This document shows, piece by piece, positions 1 through 7,843 of a stretch of DNA of 64,000 nucleotides. The notes under the pieces are model-generated. The model did no database searches and was not told the origin of the DNA. It saw nothing but the letters and a program-made list of their open reading frames with translations. The stretch lies in NCBI GenBank assembly GCA_050948905.1, contig JBMNES010000001.1:1860001-1924000 (forward strand), read 5' to 3'. A program made the position numbers and the translations under genes. Position 1 is the first letter of the stretch. Each line of letters begins with the position of its first letter. Origin of the DNA: DTKD01 sp050948905. Its GTDB lineage: Bacteria > Armatimonadota > UBA5829.

Positions 1-512
1 AAAAGCGCCAACCCCGCAGCCCCTGTCAACAGCGGAAACCAGCCGAGCAAATCCTTAAATGTCCCAGTGAAATTGCCTTGAGCATCCAGCGCAATCCCCT
101 GTATCAAGTTTCCAGCCGCAACTCCAATTAGCAGGGCTGCCAGTATGCTTCCCACCCCGAAAGCGACCTCCCATATCCCTTTTGTTCTGTCGGATGCGTG
201 TGAAACATATACCAGTGATACGCCTCTAAATATCAGCGCGAATATCAACAGCATAAACGCAGGGTAAAATCCGCTGAATACAGTCGCATATACCATCGGG
301 AATGCGGCAAACAATGCCCCGCCGGCTGTAATCAGCCACACCTCATTGGCATCCCAATATGGAGCAATGGCAGACCGCATTGCCCGGCGATCTTTGGATG
401 ACCTTGCAAACTGATGCCAGAAGCCAACTCCAAGGTCATATCCATCCAGAATTATGTAGCCCGCCACCAGCACGCCAATTAGCACAAACCAGGATATCTG
501 CAGCGTACTCAT
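1..512 (-). CDS. cydB: Cytochrome bd ubiquinol oxidase subunit II, partial
   Basis: This is the second membrane subunit of the bd-type quinol oxidase, which reduces oxygen to water without pumping protons. Only the first 170 codons are inside the window; the 3' end runs off base 1. The N-terminus reads MSTLQISWFVLIGVLVAGY and carries the family signature DGYDLGVGFWH just after the first membrane segment, followed by further hydrophobic helices. The start ATG overlaps the cydA stop by four bases (ATGA), so translation is probably coupled to cydA. Identification rests on the signature and on the adjacent cydA. Confidence 0.93.
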   Translation of the reverse strand, partial: MSTLQISWFVLIGVLVAGYIILDGYDLGVGFWHQFARSSKDRRAMRSAIAPYWDANEVWLITAGGALFAAFPMVYATVFSGFYPAFMLLIFALIFRGVSLVYVSHASDRTKGIWEVAFGVGSILAALLIGVAAGNLIQGIALDAQGNFTGTFKDLLGWFPLLTGAAGLAL

Positions 513-1834
513 TCGGCCACCTCCACGCTCCCCGACGGCCCCTTCAAATATATCCGCCTAAGCACATCCACCCAGGCCGCAAACAAAAGGGCATAGATCA
601 TTATGAATATAATGCTGGAAGCCAGCACATAATGAGACGGCACCGAGGTCGACACAGCTTCGGAAGTGCGCATCACATTATATACAACCCACGGCTGCCG
701 ACCCATCTCCGCCGTTACCCAGCCAAGCTCATTAGCTATAAACGGCAACGGCATAGCCAGCACCAGCAGACGTAAAAATAACTTCTGAGTGTGCAGCATA
801 TTGCGCCATAGTAACAGCGCTCCAAGCGCGGTAAGCCCGATCATCGCTAGCCCGGCCCCGACCATAGTTCTGAACGTCGCAAATGTCACAAGCACAGGCG
901 GATGATCACGCTTCGGAAAATCATTCAGTCCCTTGACCTCCGCGTTAAAATCGCCAAAGGAAAGAAAACTCAGGAGTTTTGGTATTTTTAGCCACGAAAT
1001 CGTCTCATCCGAGCCGGGACTGGGAACGCCAATGACCACCATCGCAGCGCCTCGGGTGGTTTCATATACGCCTTCCATTGCCGCCAGTTTTGCCGGTTGC
1101 GTGGCGGCTACTTGAGCACCCGATGCATGCCCGGTGACCAGTTGCCCTATCGAAAATATAAGCCCCGCAACGATGGCCCAGCTCAGAGACTTTCGAGCAA
1201 ACTCTATGTGCTTGCCGCGAAGCAGATATGCCGCGCTGATTGCAATTATGAAAAACGCAGCCGTGGCAAGCGCGGAAGAGGTTGTGTGCAGAAATCTCGG
1301 CCACGTTGAAGCATTAAACACCGCTGCTGTGAAATCGACGAGTCTCGCCCGACCATCGATAATCTCGAAACCCGCAGGTGTCTGCTGCCAGGAGTTGGCA
1401 ACCAAAATCCAAAAAGCAGACAGTGTCGTGCCCAGCGCGACCATAAGCGATGCAAACCACACCACCTTCATCGACACTCTATCCCACGCAAAGACCAGAA
1501 TAGCCAGAAAAGTGGATTCCAAAAAGAACGCTACCACGGCTTCAATAGCTAGCGGTGCGCCGAATATGTCACCAACAAACCTCGAATAATCAGCCCAGTT
1601 GGTGCCAAACTGGAACTCCATAGCAATTCCAGTAGCTGCCCCCACCACAAATGTCGCTGCCAGCATCCGCACCCAAAACCGAGCTATATCGCGATATAGC
1701 TCGTTACCCGTGCTCTTATATCTGGAAATAACCCCAAATATGAACCACGCCAGGCCAATAGTAAGAGGCGGGAAAATATAATGAAAACCAATGGTGAAAG
1801 CAAACTGAATGCGAGACAAAAGAAGCGTGTCTAT
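509..1834 (-). CDS. cydA: Cytochrome bd ubiquinol oxidase subunit I
   Basis: This is the haem-bearing subunit of cytochrome bd oxidase, an inner-membrane terminal oxidase that oxidises quinol and reduces oxygen. The sequence shows SRIQFAFTIGFHYIFPP at the N-terminus, many membrane helices and the conserved GRQPW block near the quinol/haem region. At about 441 residues it is a short-Q-loop form. No ATG lies near the expected N-terminus. An ATA codon at 1834 gives DTLLLSRIQF, which matches the family, and it sits 7 bases after a strong GGAGAGGTG ribosome site. The only orthodox alternative is TTG at 1819, which would remove residues the family keeps. cydB follows with a 4-base overlap. Confidence 0.95.
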   Translation of the reverse strand: MDTLLLSRIQFAFTIGFHYIFPPLTIGLAWFIFGVISRYKSTGNELYRDIARFWVRMLAATFVVGAATGIAMEFQFGTNWADYSRFVGDIFGAPLAIEAVVAFFLESTFLAILVFAWDRVSMKVVWFASLMVALGTTLSAFWILVANSWQQTPAGFEIIDGRARLVDFTAAVFNASTWPRFLHTTSSALATAAFFIIAISAAYLLRGKHIEFARKSLSWAIVAGLIFSIGQLVTGHASGAQVAATQPAKLAAMEGVYETTRGAAMVVIGVPSPGSDETISWLKIPKLLSFLSFGDFNAEVKGLNDFPKRDHPPVLVTFATFRTMVGAGLAMIGLTALGALLLWRNMLHTQKLFLRLLVLAMPLPFIANELGWVTAEMGRQPWVVYNVMRTSEAVSTSVPSHYVLASSIIFIMIYALLFAAWVDVLRRIYLKGPSGSVEVAE

Positions 1835-1866
1835 GGCAGATCACCTCTCCTCATTTAGGTGGATAC

Positions 1867-1894
1867 ATTATATCCTCAGCAGTGAAAAAAACAA
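1867..1894 (-). promoter_or_regulatory. Probable cydAB promoter
   Basis: On the minus strand a perfect -10 TATAAT (1867-1872) lies 16 bases downstream of a weak -35 TTGTTT (1889-1894). The predicted start of transcription would be about 25 bases upstream of the cydA ribosome site. The -10 is clear and the -35 is poor, so an activator may be involved; this is inference. Confidence 0.5.
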
Positions 1895-1906
1895 AACCGT
1901 TCCCGA

Positions 1907-2175
1907 TCGTAGTGGCCGATCTCCGTCTCGGTCAGCTTCTTCTCGATAGGCAATCGGGCCGGGATAGAAACCGGCCCCTACGCACGCGCCGTAACCTTTC
2001 CCTTGCCGTCATCATGATGGGCGGCCGATCTCCGAATTATATAAACAAGATGGGCGGCGATCTCCGAATCGCCGCCCCACAACCCATCCCGCCATTTCGA
2101 CCACCCTTCCCGTCATTTCGAACGAAGCGAGAAATCTGCTTTTCCGCTGCCCGATATCCGATGTTCGAGGTCCGA
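1907..2175. repeat. Dispersed palindromic repeat cluster I (modules A, B, B, C)
   Basis: Three short modules recur here and in three other gaps of this window. Module A (1908-1980) holds the palindromes GGCCGA..TCGGC and GGGCCGG..CCGGCCC. Module B is a hairpin of the form GGCGGCGAT-CTCCGA-ATCGCCGCC (2049-2076, with a degenerate copy at about 2015-2040). Module C (2110-2175) contains GCGAGAAATCTGC (2127-2139), followed by a variable tail ending TTCGAGGTCCGA. No credible ORF covers the cluster. The rest of the gap, 2180-2510, shows no recognisable feature. The modules look like REP-type intergenic elements. Confidence 0.85.
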
Positions 2176-2510
2176 CCCCAATAACCCAAACCATGTATTA
2201 TTTCGCGGCTTTCGCTCTTTTCGCGCTTTCGCGTTTTCCCTTTCCCTTTTCCGGATGTCAATATTAAGTACATTCTACGTAATGAGCCGGCGGCGATAAG
2301 GTTCTCATATATGCGAATAAAATAGCTCCAAATATCGAACTACGTCGCATTTCGGGAACTTTACGGCCTTTGGATTGGTCGAAGAAGCGTCCGATATGAA
2401 TTGCCAGGCACATTGATATCGATGTAGTTGTTACGAACTTAGCGAATACAGTGTTGCCGCTGGTCGAGAAATAACTTCATAACGGCCCGGCACGGAAAGG
2501 TCGGAAAATT

Positions 2511-3377
2511 ATGGAATCCAGAATCGGATTGCCCAACAGAGGAGCGGCTTTTTGGGTCAAATGGGTCGTGTTGTCTATTCTGTGTCTGGGCATTATTTGT
2601 GCTGTAGTATTCTTCCGTGGCGCAATGAAGGGTGGAAAGGATGTTGACGAACCAGTCCTGCTGGCTCCCTATTCAGGTGACTTTGATGCCACAGTCGTCT
2701 TCCGTCAGACGATCACCGATGACTACCGGAGATGGGCGAAAAAAAATAAATGGCCACTCCGAGACCCCTCTATTTATAGTAAAGCGCGTTTCGTGCGGCA
2801 GGGAGACCGGTTTTTAGCAGAGGTCAGCACGTTTGACAAGAACGACAAACTTATCCATTTCTGCCGAGTTATGACGCAGTTCCACACCGGCAAGACCACC
2901 AGAGCCAAATCCGGCGCCACGACAATATATCAATATCAGCCGGAAGATCAGAGTCATAGTGCCGTTATCGAGACCGCAAGAGAGAAAGAAGACGTGTTTG
3001 TATTCGGCTTGGAAAAGCAAGCGCTTTACAGGCACATTTTTTACGACGGTGTTAGTGGCAAGGTGCGTCTCGACCAAAAAACGAACGATATCCTTGAGGT
3101 ATCCTACGAGTCTCACGGGCACATACTGAAGGCAATTTACAGCGACTATCAGACCATCGACGGCCGGCGTGTTGCTAAACACATGGCCGATCAGTTTGGT
3201 ATCCCCGACTCTGGTAAGCTGGCAAAGACGGTCTATACTGAATTGATCGACTTCAAAATCAAACCGGATCCGTCTATATTTCTGAACATCATACCCCCAG
3301 GTGTAAAGGTTTCCGATTTTATCAAAGACATCGACTACATACAGCCAGAACCCGGCGGCAAAATTGTTCCTTTATAG
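2511..3377 (+). CDS. Hypothetical membrane-anchored protein, possible LolA-like fold
   Basis: A 288-residue protein with one N-terminal hydrophobic segment (about residues 16-36) and a long soluble domain predicted to lie outside the membrane. The C-terminal half contains SDYQTIDGRRVAKHM, which resembles the closing strands of LolA/LolB-like and DUF1571-type proteins, but I cannot confirm the family. The ATG follows a GGAAAGG ribosome site. It stands alone between a repeat cluster and a strong terminator, so it is probably a single-gene transcript. No catalytic motif is visible. Confidence 0.7.
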   Translation: MESRIGLPNRGAAFWVKWVVLSILCLGIICAVVFFRGAMKGGKDVDEPVLLAPYSGDFDATVVFRQTITDDYRRWAKKNKWPLRDPSIYSKARFVRQGDRFLAEVSTFDKNDKLIHFCRVMTQFHTGKTTRAKSGATTIYQYQPEDQSHSAVIETAREKEDVFVFGLEKQALYRHIFYDGVSGKVRLDQKTNDILEVSYESHGHILKAIYSDYQTIDGRRVAKHMADQFGIPDSGKLAKTVYTELIDFKIKPDPSIFLNIIPPGVKVSDFIKDIDYIQPEPGGKIVPL

Positions 3378-3417
3378 GGCGACAATTGCCTTTAAGATAT
3401 ACGCAGTCTTACACCCG

Positions 3418-3455
3418 GCCCGGTGAGAACATCAACCTCACCGGGCTGTTTGTTT
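3418..3455 (+). terminator. Rho-independent terminator after the 2511 gene
   Basis: A perfect 10-bp stem, GCCCGGTGAG (3418-3427) with CTCACCGGGC (3437-3446), closes a 9-base loop and is followed by TGTTTGTTT. It lies 41 bases after the stop of the hypothetical protein gene. Confidence 0.88.
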
Positions 3456-3551
3456 GCAAAAGCAGGAAGGTCAAATCGCCTCGAAGTCTAAGATTATAAG
3501 TCTAGAGGGCACTCATTAACAGATTTTTACTCTGCGGCGGAGGTTAATATT

Positions 3552-4715
3552 ATGAGAAAACAGATCAACGTGGGGATCGTCGGTTACGGCTTTATGGGCA
3601 AGGCGCACAGTGTGGGATATAGAGATTGCGCGTTTGCGTTTCCGGATGTCAAGGCCGAACCGGTGATGAAAGAGATATGCGGGTTGGTCAAAGAAGAGGC
3701 GGAGCAATACGCCCGTCAGTTCGGTTGGCAACGCGCCAGCCAGGGCTACGAAAGCGTCATCAATGCCAGCGACATAGACCTTGTCGACATCTCCGTCGGC
3801 AACAACCTGCACAAGGAAATCGCCATTGCCGCAGCCAAAAACGGCAAGCATATCTTATGTGAGAAACCGATGGCGATGACGGTCGCGGAGTGCAGAGAGA
3901 TGATCGAGGCGGTCGAAAAGGCCGGGGTCATCGCGATGATTAACTTCAACTACCGCAGAATCCCCGCCATTGAGCTTGCCAAGGTAATGGTCGAAAAGGG
4001 AATGATCGGTACGCCGTATCACTTCCGATCCGTCTATCTGCAGGACTGGATTGTGGATCCGGAGTTCCCGCTGGTGTGGCGTCTGCAGAAAGACAAGGCA
4101 GGCTCCGGCGCTCACGGCGATCTCAACGCTCATATCATAGACATGGCCCGCTATTTGTGCGGCGAGTTCGAATCAATCAACGGTATGATGAAGACGTTCA
4201 TCAAAAAGCGACCGTTGCCGCAATCTGACGCATCCGGCCTCTCCAAAGCCAGCGGAGCGACGGAGTATGGCGAGGTGACTGTCGACGACGCGACGATATT
4301 TATGGCTAAATTCAAAAACGGTGCCATCGGCACATTCGAGGCCACCAGATTCGCCTCCGGCAACGGAAACGGCTTGCATTTCGAGCTTAACGGCAGCGAT
4401 GGTAGCATAAGATTCAACCTCGAGCGGCTCAACGAGATAGAGTATTTCAGCAGAAACGACGAAGAGGGCTTCCAGGGCTGGAGGACGATTCTCGCCACCG
4501 ACCCGGTGCATCCATTCCTGAAGGGCTGGTGGCCAGCGGGCCACATTATCGGCTGGCAGCAGACCTTTGTGCATCAGGTCTACATGCTGATGAACGGAAT
4601 AGCCGCCGGCGAAAACCCCGCCCCGGATTTCTACGACGGCATGAAATGCCAGGCAGTGCTGGAGGCAGTAGAACAATCCTCCGCCACCGGTCAGTGGGTA
4701 GATATCTGCGTTTAA
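3552..4715 (+). CDS. Gfo/Idh/MocA-family NAD(P)-dependent oxidoreductase
   Basis: A 387-residue dehydrogenase of the glucose-fructose oxidoreductase/inositol dehydrogenase family, expected to oxidise or reduce a sugar or cyclitol with NAD(P). The Rossmann motif GIVGYGFMGKAHS is at the N-terminus. The family motif CEKPMAMTV follows at about residue 103, and then the C-terminal substrate domain, with AGSGAHGDLNAHIIDMARY supplying the probable catalytic Asp/His pair. The ATG follows GGCGGAGG. It stands alone, with a terminator before it and a repeat plus IS element after it, so its substrate cannot be inferred from neighbours. Confidence 0.92.
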   Translation: MRKQINVGIVGYGFMGKAHSVGYRDCAFAFPDVKAEPVMKEICGLVKEEAEQYARQFGWQRASQGYESVINASDIDLVDISVGNNLHKEIAIAAAKNGKHILCEKPMAMTVAECREMIEAVEKAGVIAMINFNYRRIPAIELAKVMVEKGMIGTPYHFRSVYLQDWIVDPEFPLVWRLQKDKAGSGAHGDLNAHIIDMARYLCGEFESINGMMKTFIKKRPLPQSDASGLSKASGATEYGEVTVDDATIFMAKFKNGAIGTFEATRFASGNGNGLHFELNGSDGSIRFNLERLNEIEYFSRNDEEGFQGWRTILATDPVHPFLKGWWPAGHIIGWQQTFVHQVYMLMNGIAAGENPAPDFYDGMKCQAVLEAVEQSSATGQWVDICV

Positions 4716-4769
4716 CAAATAGAAGCCAAACGGGTGGCAATTACGAAATTGTCACCCCGTCGCACAACC

Positions 4770-4793
4770 CTCGTCATTTCGAGCGAAGCGAGA
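4770..4793. repeat. Left half of a module C repeat split by the IS110 element
   Basis: The sequence CGTCATTTCGAGCGAAGCG-AGA is the first half of module C and stops abruptly at base 4793. The missing half (AATCTGCTTTT and the usual tail) resumes at 5991, after the insertion sequence. Joining 4793 to 5991 restores a canonical copy of the repeat. Confidence 0.9.
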
Positions 4794-4815
4794 TACCGTC
4801 TTGCCTGTCAAGTTT

Positions 4816-5775
4816 TTAAGCTGGCATTTGGAAAGGGTTGCCAGATCTTAATACTCCATAAGCGGTCACTAAAAGCTTTCTCATGCACGCACCGATCGCG
4901 ATCATCTTGCACTTGTCCCGTCTTGTCAGCCTAGTATAGAATTCGCGGAAATACTCGTTATGAGTCGCTGCTGCAATAGCAGGAAAGTATAGAGTCCGCC
5001 GGAGTTGAGCATTGCCAAACTTGCACAACCTGGTCGCACCTTTGTGTTTACCGCTTTCCGCTTTCATGGGCGATAAACCAGCATACGCTGCCACAGACTT
5101 GGAAGAACTGAAATTGGCTACATCTGGCAACTCGCTTAGAATCACTGCTACCGTCTTTGGCCCAATGCCGGGTATGCTGGCCAAAAGCTCCGCATCTTTC
5201 TTGAGACCAGGATGCCGGTTGATATGATTGGATATCCTCTTCTTCAACGCACCAATCTCAGCATCTAGAAATGCTATCAACTGCTTCAGTGATGCCCTTA
5301 CAAGCTCAGATGATGCTGTTTGCAGCCGGTTTTTGTATCTCTGTCTCTCGTCCTGTAGAGTCTCCAGGTATCTCACCAGGTCACGCAGTTCCCGTATTTC
5401 GGCCGACGGCGCTACCCACGCCTGTGGCTTCTTGGCCGCACAAAACCGCGCAATCACTGTGGCATCGGTTTTGTCTGTCTTGTTGCGCACTCCCCAAGAT
5501 TTGGCTTCGTTTTTTACTAACGTAGGGTTTACCACGCTCACAGTAAGACCCTTGTCGTTCAAGAATACTGCCAGCTCTTCCCAGTAGATGTTCGTAGCCT
5601 CCATCGCAAAATGCACAGGCTCCGATACTCTTTTGTCCAGCCACTTAATGAGCTTGTTGTAGCCATCATTATTGTTGCTGAAAACTTTCTGTTTGAATTG
5701 GTCTGGCGCAGCCTCATCAAGCATCAGTGCCACATCGAATTTGTCCTTGGATACATCAATTCCTAGATAATGCAT
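4816..5775 (-). CDS. IS110-family transposase (bridge-RNA-guided DEDD recombinase)
   Basis: A 319-residue recombinase that joins donor and target DNA under guidance of the element's bridge RNA. The RuvC-like N-terminal domain begins MHYLGIDVSK, and the expected DEDD set is D7, E59 (MEATNIYW), D101 and D104 (KTDKTDATV). The C-terminal Tnp_20 domain has the helix-hairpin-helix IPGIGPKTVA (201-210) and AGLSPMKAESG with Ser241, matching the nucleophilic serine of this family. The start at 5775 is chosen because AGGAGAGACG precedes it. The open frame extends to 5826, but that part overlaps the bridge RNA donor loop. No truncation or frameshift is seen. Confidence 0.96.
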   Translation of the reverse strand: MHYLGIDVSKDKFDVALMLDEAAPDQFKQKVFSNNNDGYNKLIKWLDKRVSEPVHFAMEATNIYWEELAVFLNDKGLTVSVVNPTLVKNEAKSWGVRNKTDKTDATVIARFCAAKKPQAWVAPSAEIRELRDLVRYLETLQDERQRYKNRLQTASSELVRASLKQLIAFLDAEIGALKKRISNHINRHPGLKKDAELLASIPGIGPKTVAVILSELPDVANFSSSKSVAAYAGLSPMKAESGKHKGATRLCKFGNAQLRRTLYFPAIAAATHNEYFREFYTRLTRRDKCKMIAIGACMRKLLVTAYGVLRSGNPFQMPA

Positions 5776-5785
5776 TCGTCTCTCC

Positions 5786-5962
5786 TGAAAATAAGGCGTC
5801 CATCCTTGTACATACGGGTTCACCATAAATCAGGGACCCAGGATACCGTCCGGATTAAGCCTTGATCAAGACAGAAGGAACAATCTCGCCAACGTGCTCC
5901 AACGCACTGAAATCTGCACGTCCCCTCTGCCAGGTGGACTATAGCGTCCTATAATCCACCAT
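5786..5962 (-). ncRNA. Bridge RNA of the IS110 element (predicted)
   Basis: Read on the minus strand. A 5' hairpin (5933-5960) has a 12-bp stem and loop GACG. The target-binding loop (5872-5929) is closed by CAGAGGGGAC/GUUCCUUCUG and has an inner hairpin GUGC/GCAC. Its left guide GCAGAUUUC (5909-5917) and right guide GCGAGA (5884-5889) spell the two halves of the repeat target. The donor-binding loop (about 5793-5863) is closed by AAGGC/GCCUU. Its left guide GACGGUAUC equals the element's right terminus: + strand GATACCGTC is identical at 4792-4800 and 5842-5850. Its right guide UACAAG equals + strand TACAAG at the other terminus (5984-5989). Exact RNA ends are not known; a TATAAT (5961-5966) abuts the 5' hairpin. 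Confidence 0.85.
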
Positions 5963-5990
5963 TATAGACAGGCAAGAGCATAATACAAGA

Positions 5991-6402
5991 AATCTGCTTT
6001 TTTCGATGTCTGAGGTCAGATGTTCGAAGTTCCTATGCTAGGCGGCGATCTCAGAATCGTGTAAATATGATAGGCGGCGATCTCCGAATCGCCGCCTCAC
6101 GATCAACGCCAACCTCCAATCTCCAACTTCTAACTTCCAAATCGTAGTGGCCGATCTCCGTCTCGGCCATTCGCTTCTCAATCTAGAGTCGGGCCGAGAT
6201 AGAAACCAGCCCCTAAGCGTGCCGTATCCTTTTCATTCCTGCCGTTTCAAACGCACGACCCCTGTCATTTCGAGCGCACAACCATGTCATATGTCATACC
6301 GAGCGCGCAACCGTGTCATTTCGAGCGCACAACCCCTGTCATTTCGAGCGAAGCGAGAAATCTGCTTTTTCGACGTACGAGGTCAGATGGTGGAAGTTCC
6401 AC
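5991..6402. repeat. Dispersed palindromic repeat cluster II (rest of C, B, B, A, C)
   Basis: The right half of the interrupted module C opens the cluster (AATCTGCTTTT, then a tail to about 6030). Two B hairpins follow (about 6038-6062, degenerate, and 6071-6098, intact GGCGGCGAT/ATCGCCGCC). A module A copy lies at 6143-6215. Several truncated C heads (GTCATTTCGAGCGC) then lead into a complete C copy with GCGAGAAATCTGC at 6353-6365. ORFs spanning this stretch are made of repeat sequence and are not credible genes. Between 6402 and 6551 there is only a possible weak promoter before the next gene. Confidence 0.85.
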
Positions 6403-6551
6403 TCCCAACAACCCTTTACCCCTGACTTTCGCCTCTCTCGCTCTCCCTCTTCTCCGCCGCCAGAGTTTGACACCCGCCAAATACAGAGATAATATGGAAA
6501 TAATAAAAAGTAGACGTGGTATAAAACCTCTATTTTCGTCGGGAGCAGGAA

Positions 6552-6923
6552 ATGTCTTCATTCAAGATAGAATTTGCTACAGTCCGGGAGCTTGAAAAAA
6601 AGACCTCGCAGATATTTATCTATGGTGGTGGCGGGCTTGTGGCAGGCATCGCGTTGATATTCATCGTCCCACCTATCGGTATATTCCTGACTGTGATTGC
6701 GGCCATCGCGATGCTAGGCGGTATGATCTATGTCGGTATGCTCGGCAAAGAACCGTCACGGCCGCTGTTTTGCCCATACTGCTCGACGAAAAACGACGTG
6801 TACGTCTCCAGACGAGAATTCGCGTGCGATATATGCCACCGGCCGGTGTTGGTGACGGAGAACGGGGAGGCGGTGATGGCGGAGGAAATCGACCTTACAC
6901 CCCGGCACAATCAGCCCAAGTAG
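6552..6923 (+). CDS. Small membrane protein with C-terminal zinc ribbon
   Basis: A 123-residue protein of no named family that I recognise. Residues about 22-62 form two closely spaced membrane helices rich in Gly, Ile and Ala. The cytoplasmic tail has a CPYC (about residue 75) and CDIC (about 95) pair, typical of a one-zinc ribbon. GGGAGCAGGAA precedes the ATG. It ends four bases before the convergent AEC transporter gene. A role as a membrane-tethered nucleic-acid or protein-binding module is only a guess. Confidence 0.72.
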   Translation: MSSFKIEFATVRELEKKTSQIFIYGGGGLVAGIALIFIVPPIGIFLTVIAAIAMLGGMIYVGMLGKEPSRPLFCPYCSTKNDVYVSRREFACDICHRPVLVTENGEAVMAEEIDLTPRHNQPK

Positions 6924-6927
6924 ACTA

Positions 6928-7836
6928 TCACACCAGAATCAAAACCGCAGGCAGCACGGCCACGCTTAAAAGTGTCATGACGAATATAGCGCCCGCCACA
7001 AACTCCTCGTTGGCGCCATATCGACCCGCTATAACGCCAGTGACTACGGCAGTCGGCACCGCACTCAGCAGAATCGACACCTGTCTTACTATCCCCGTAA
7101 CTCCGACCAACGGCAGCGCGGCCGCTACCAGCAAGGGCAATACTACCATCTTCAAAAGAAACCCCACACCCAGCGGGGCAGGATACTTCTTCAAAGAGGC
7201 CGTGCTCAAGCTCAATCCAATGGAGAGCATAGCCAACGGCACAGTGCCCGCAGCCAAAAACCCCAAAGTCTTCAGAATCACAGGCGGAATATTCGCATTT
7301 CGAAGCACCAGTCCCACCACCGTTGCAGGAAACAGCGGGGTTTTGAGAAACTCCAGCAGGCTGCTCCATTGGAAGCACTTCCCCGCATAACTCGCCGCCA
7401 CTGCGACCCCGACGCTGTTCATAATCATCGCCATCGCGAACTCGTCGAACATCACAGCCGACGGCATCGCCCGGCTATTATTCGGAAAAGCAGCTCCCAC
7501 CATCGGATATCCCAGAAACCCTGTATTGCCAAAAGTAGCAGCCAGCATCAGCCCGCCAGTGGTGGGTCGATTGAGCTTGAGCATCTTCGCCGCCAGATAA
7601 GCAAGGCCAAGTACCACCATCTCCATCAGGATTCCAACCGCCGGGGCCTTCACCATCGCCGAGTCTATCGATTGACCATACAGGCTCACGAAGATAAACG
7701 ATGGCATAGTCAAATATATGACTATAGAGTTGACCGCGCGGGTATCCGACGGTTTCAAAAAGCCGATTTTCTTGGCCCCATATCCCGCCAGCAACAGCAA
7801 AAACACGGAAACAACCGTTGAGAAGGCGTCGGTCAT
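6928..7836 (-). CDS. AEC-family (auxin efflux carrier-like) permease
   Basis: A 302-residue integral membrane transporter of the AEC family, whose bacterial members export or import small carboxylates. About ten hydrophobic helices are visible. The conserved features include GYGAKKIGFL near the N-terminus and GNTGFLGYPM in the middle, the latter being the crossover motif. The open frame extends upstream to 7923, but that would overlap pyrG. The ATG at 7836 begins MTDAFSTVVSVFLLLLAGYG, follows AGGA, and lies 7 bases after the pyrG stop, so it is preferred. It is probably co-transcribed with pyrG; substrate unknown. Confidence 0.88.
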   Translation of the reverse strand: MTDAFSTVVSVFLLLLAGYGAKKIGFLKPSDTRAVNSIVIYLTMPSFIFVSLYGQSIDSAMVKAPAVGILMEMVVLGLAYLAAKMLKLNRPTTGGLMLAATFGNTGFLGYPMVGAAFPNNSRAMPSAVMFDEFAMAMIMNSVGVAVAASYAGKCFQWSSLLEFLKTPLFPATVVGLVLRNANIPPVILKTLGFLAAGTVPLAMLSIGLSLSTASLKKYPAPLGVGFLLKMVVLPLLVAAALPLVGVTGIVRQVSILLSAVPTAVVTGVIAGRYGANEEFVAGAIFVMTLLSVAVLPAVLILV

Positions 7837-7843
7837 ATATATC

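Larger units (their letters stand above)
4794..5990 (-). mobile_element. IS110-family insertion sequence inside a module C repeat
   Basis: An element of about 1.2 kb read on the minus strand: a left end of about 215 bases of non-coding DNA (5776-5990), one transposase gene, and only 22 bases beyond its stop. Both junctions share the bases AGA (TCT on the element strand), the expected IS110-type core with no longer target duplication. Subterminal inverted repeats are visible: TCTTGCCTGTC at 4799-4809 and its complement at 5967-5977. The long non-coding left end encodes a readable bridge RNA. The transposase is intact, so the copy may be active. Confidence 0.93.

Noticed and set aside
4811..4840. 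Bridge RNA at the downstream end of the IS element
   Set aside because: Only 22 bases lie between the transposase stop and the right terminus, which is too short; the guides are found upstream.
5776..5826. Longer transposase start at 5826
   Set aside because: The extra 17 codons overlap the bridge RNA donor loop, and the ATG at 5775 has an excellent ribosome site and the family N-terminus.
1907..6402. CRISPR array in the repeat clusters
   Set aside because: The repeats are of mixed types, irregularly spaced and degenerate, with no regular spacers or cas genes.
6147..6595. Open frames across repeat cluster II
   Set aside because: They consist of repeat modules A and C read through, with no ribosome site or conserved protein features.
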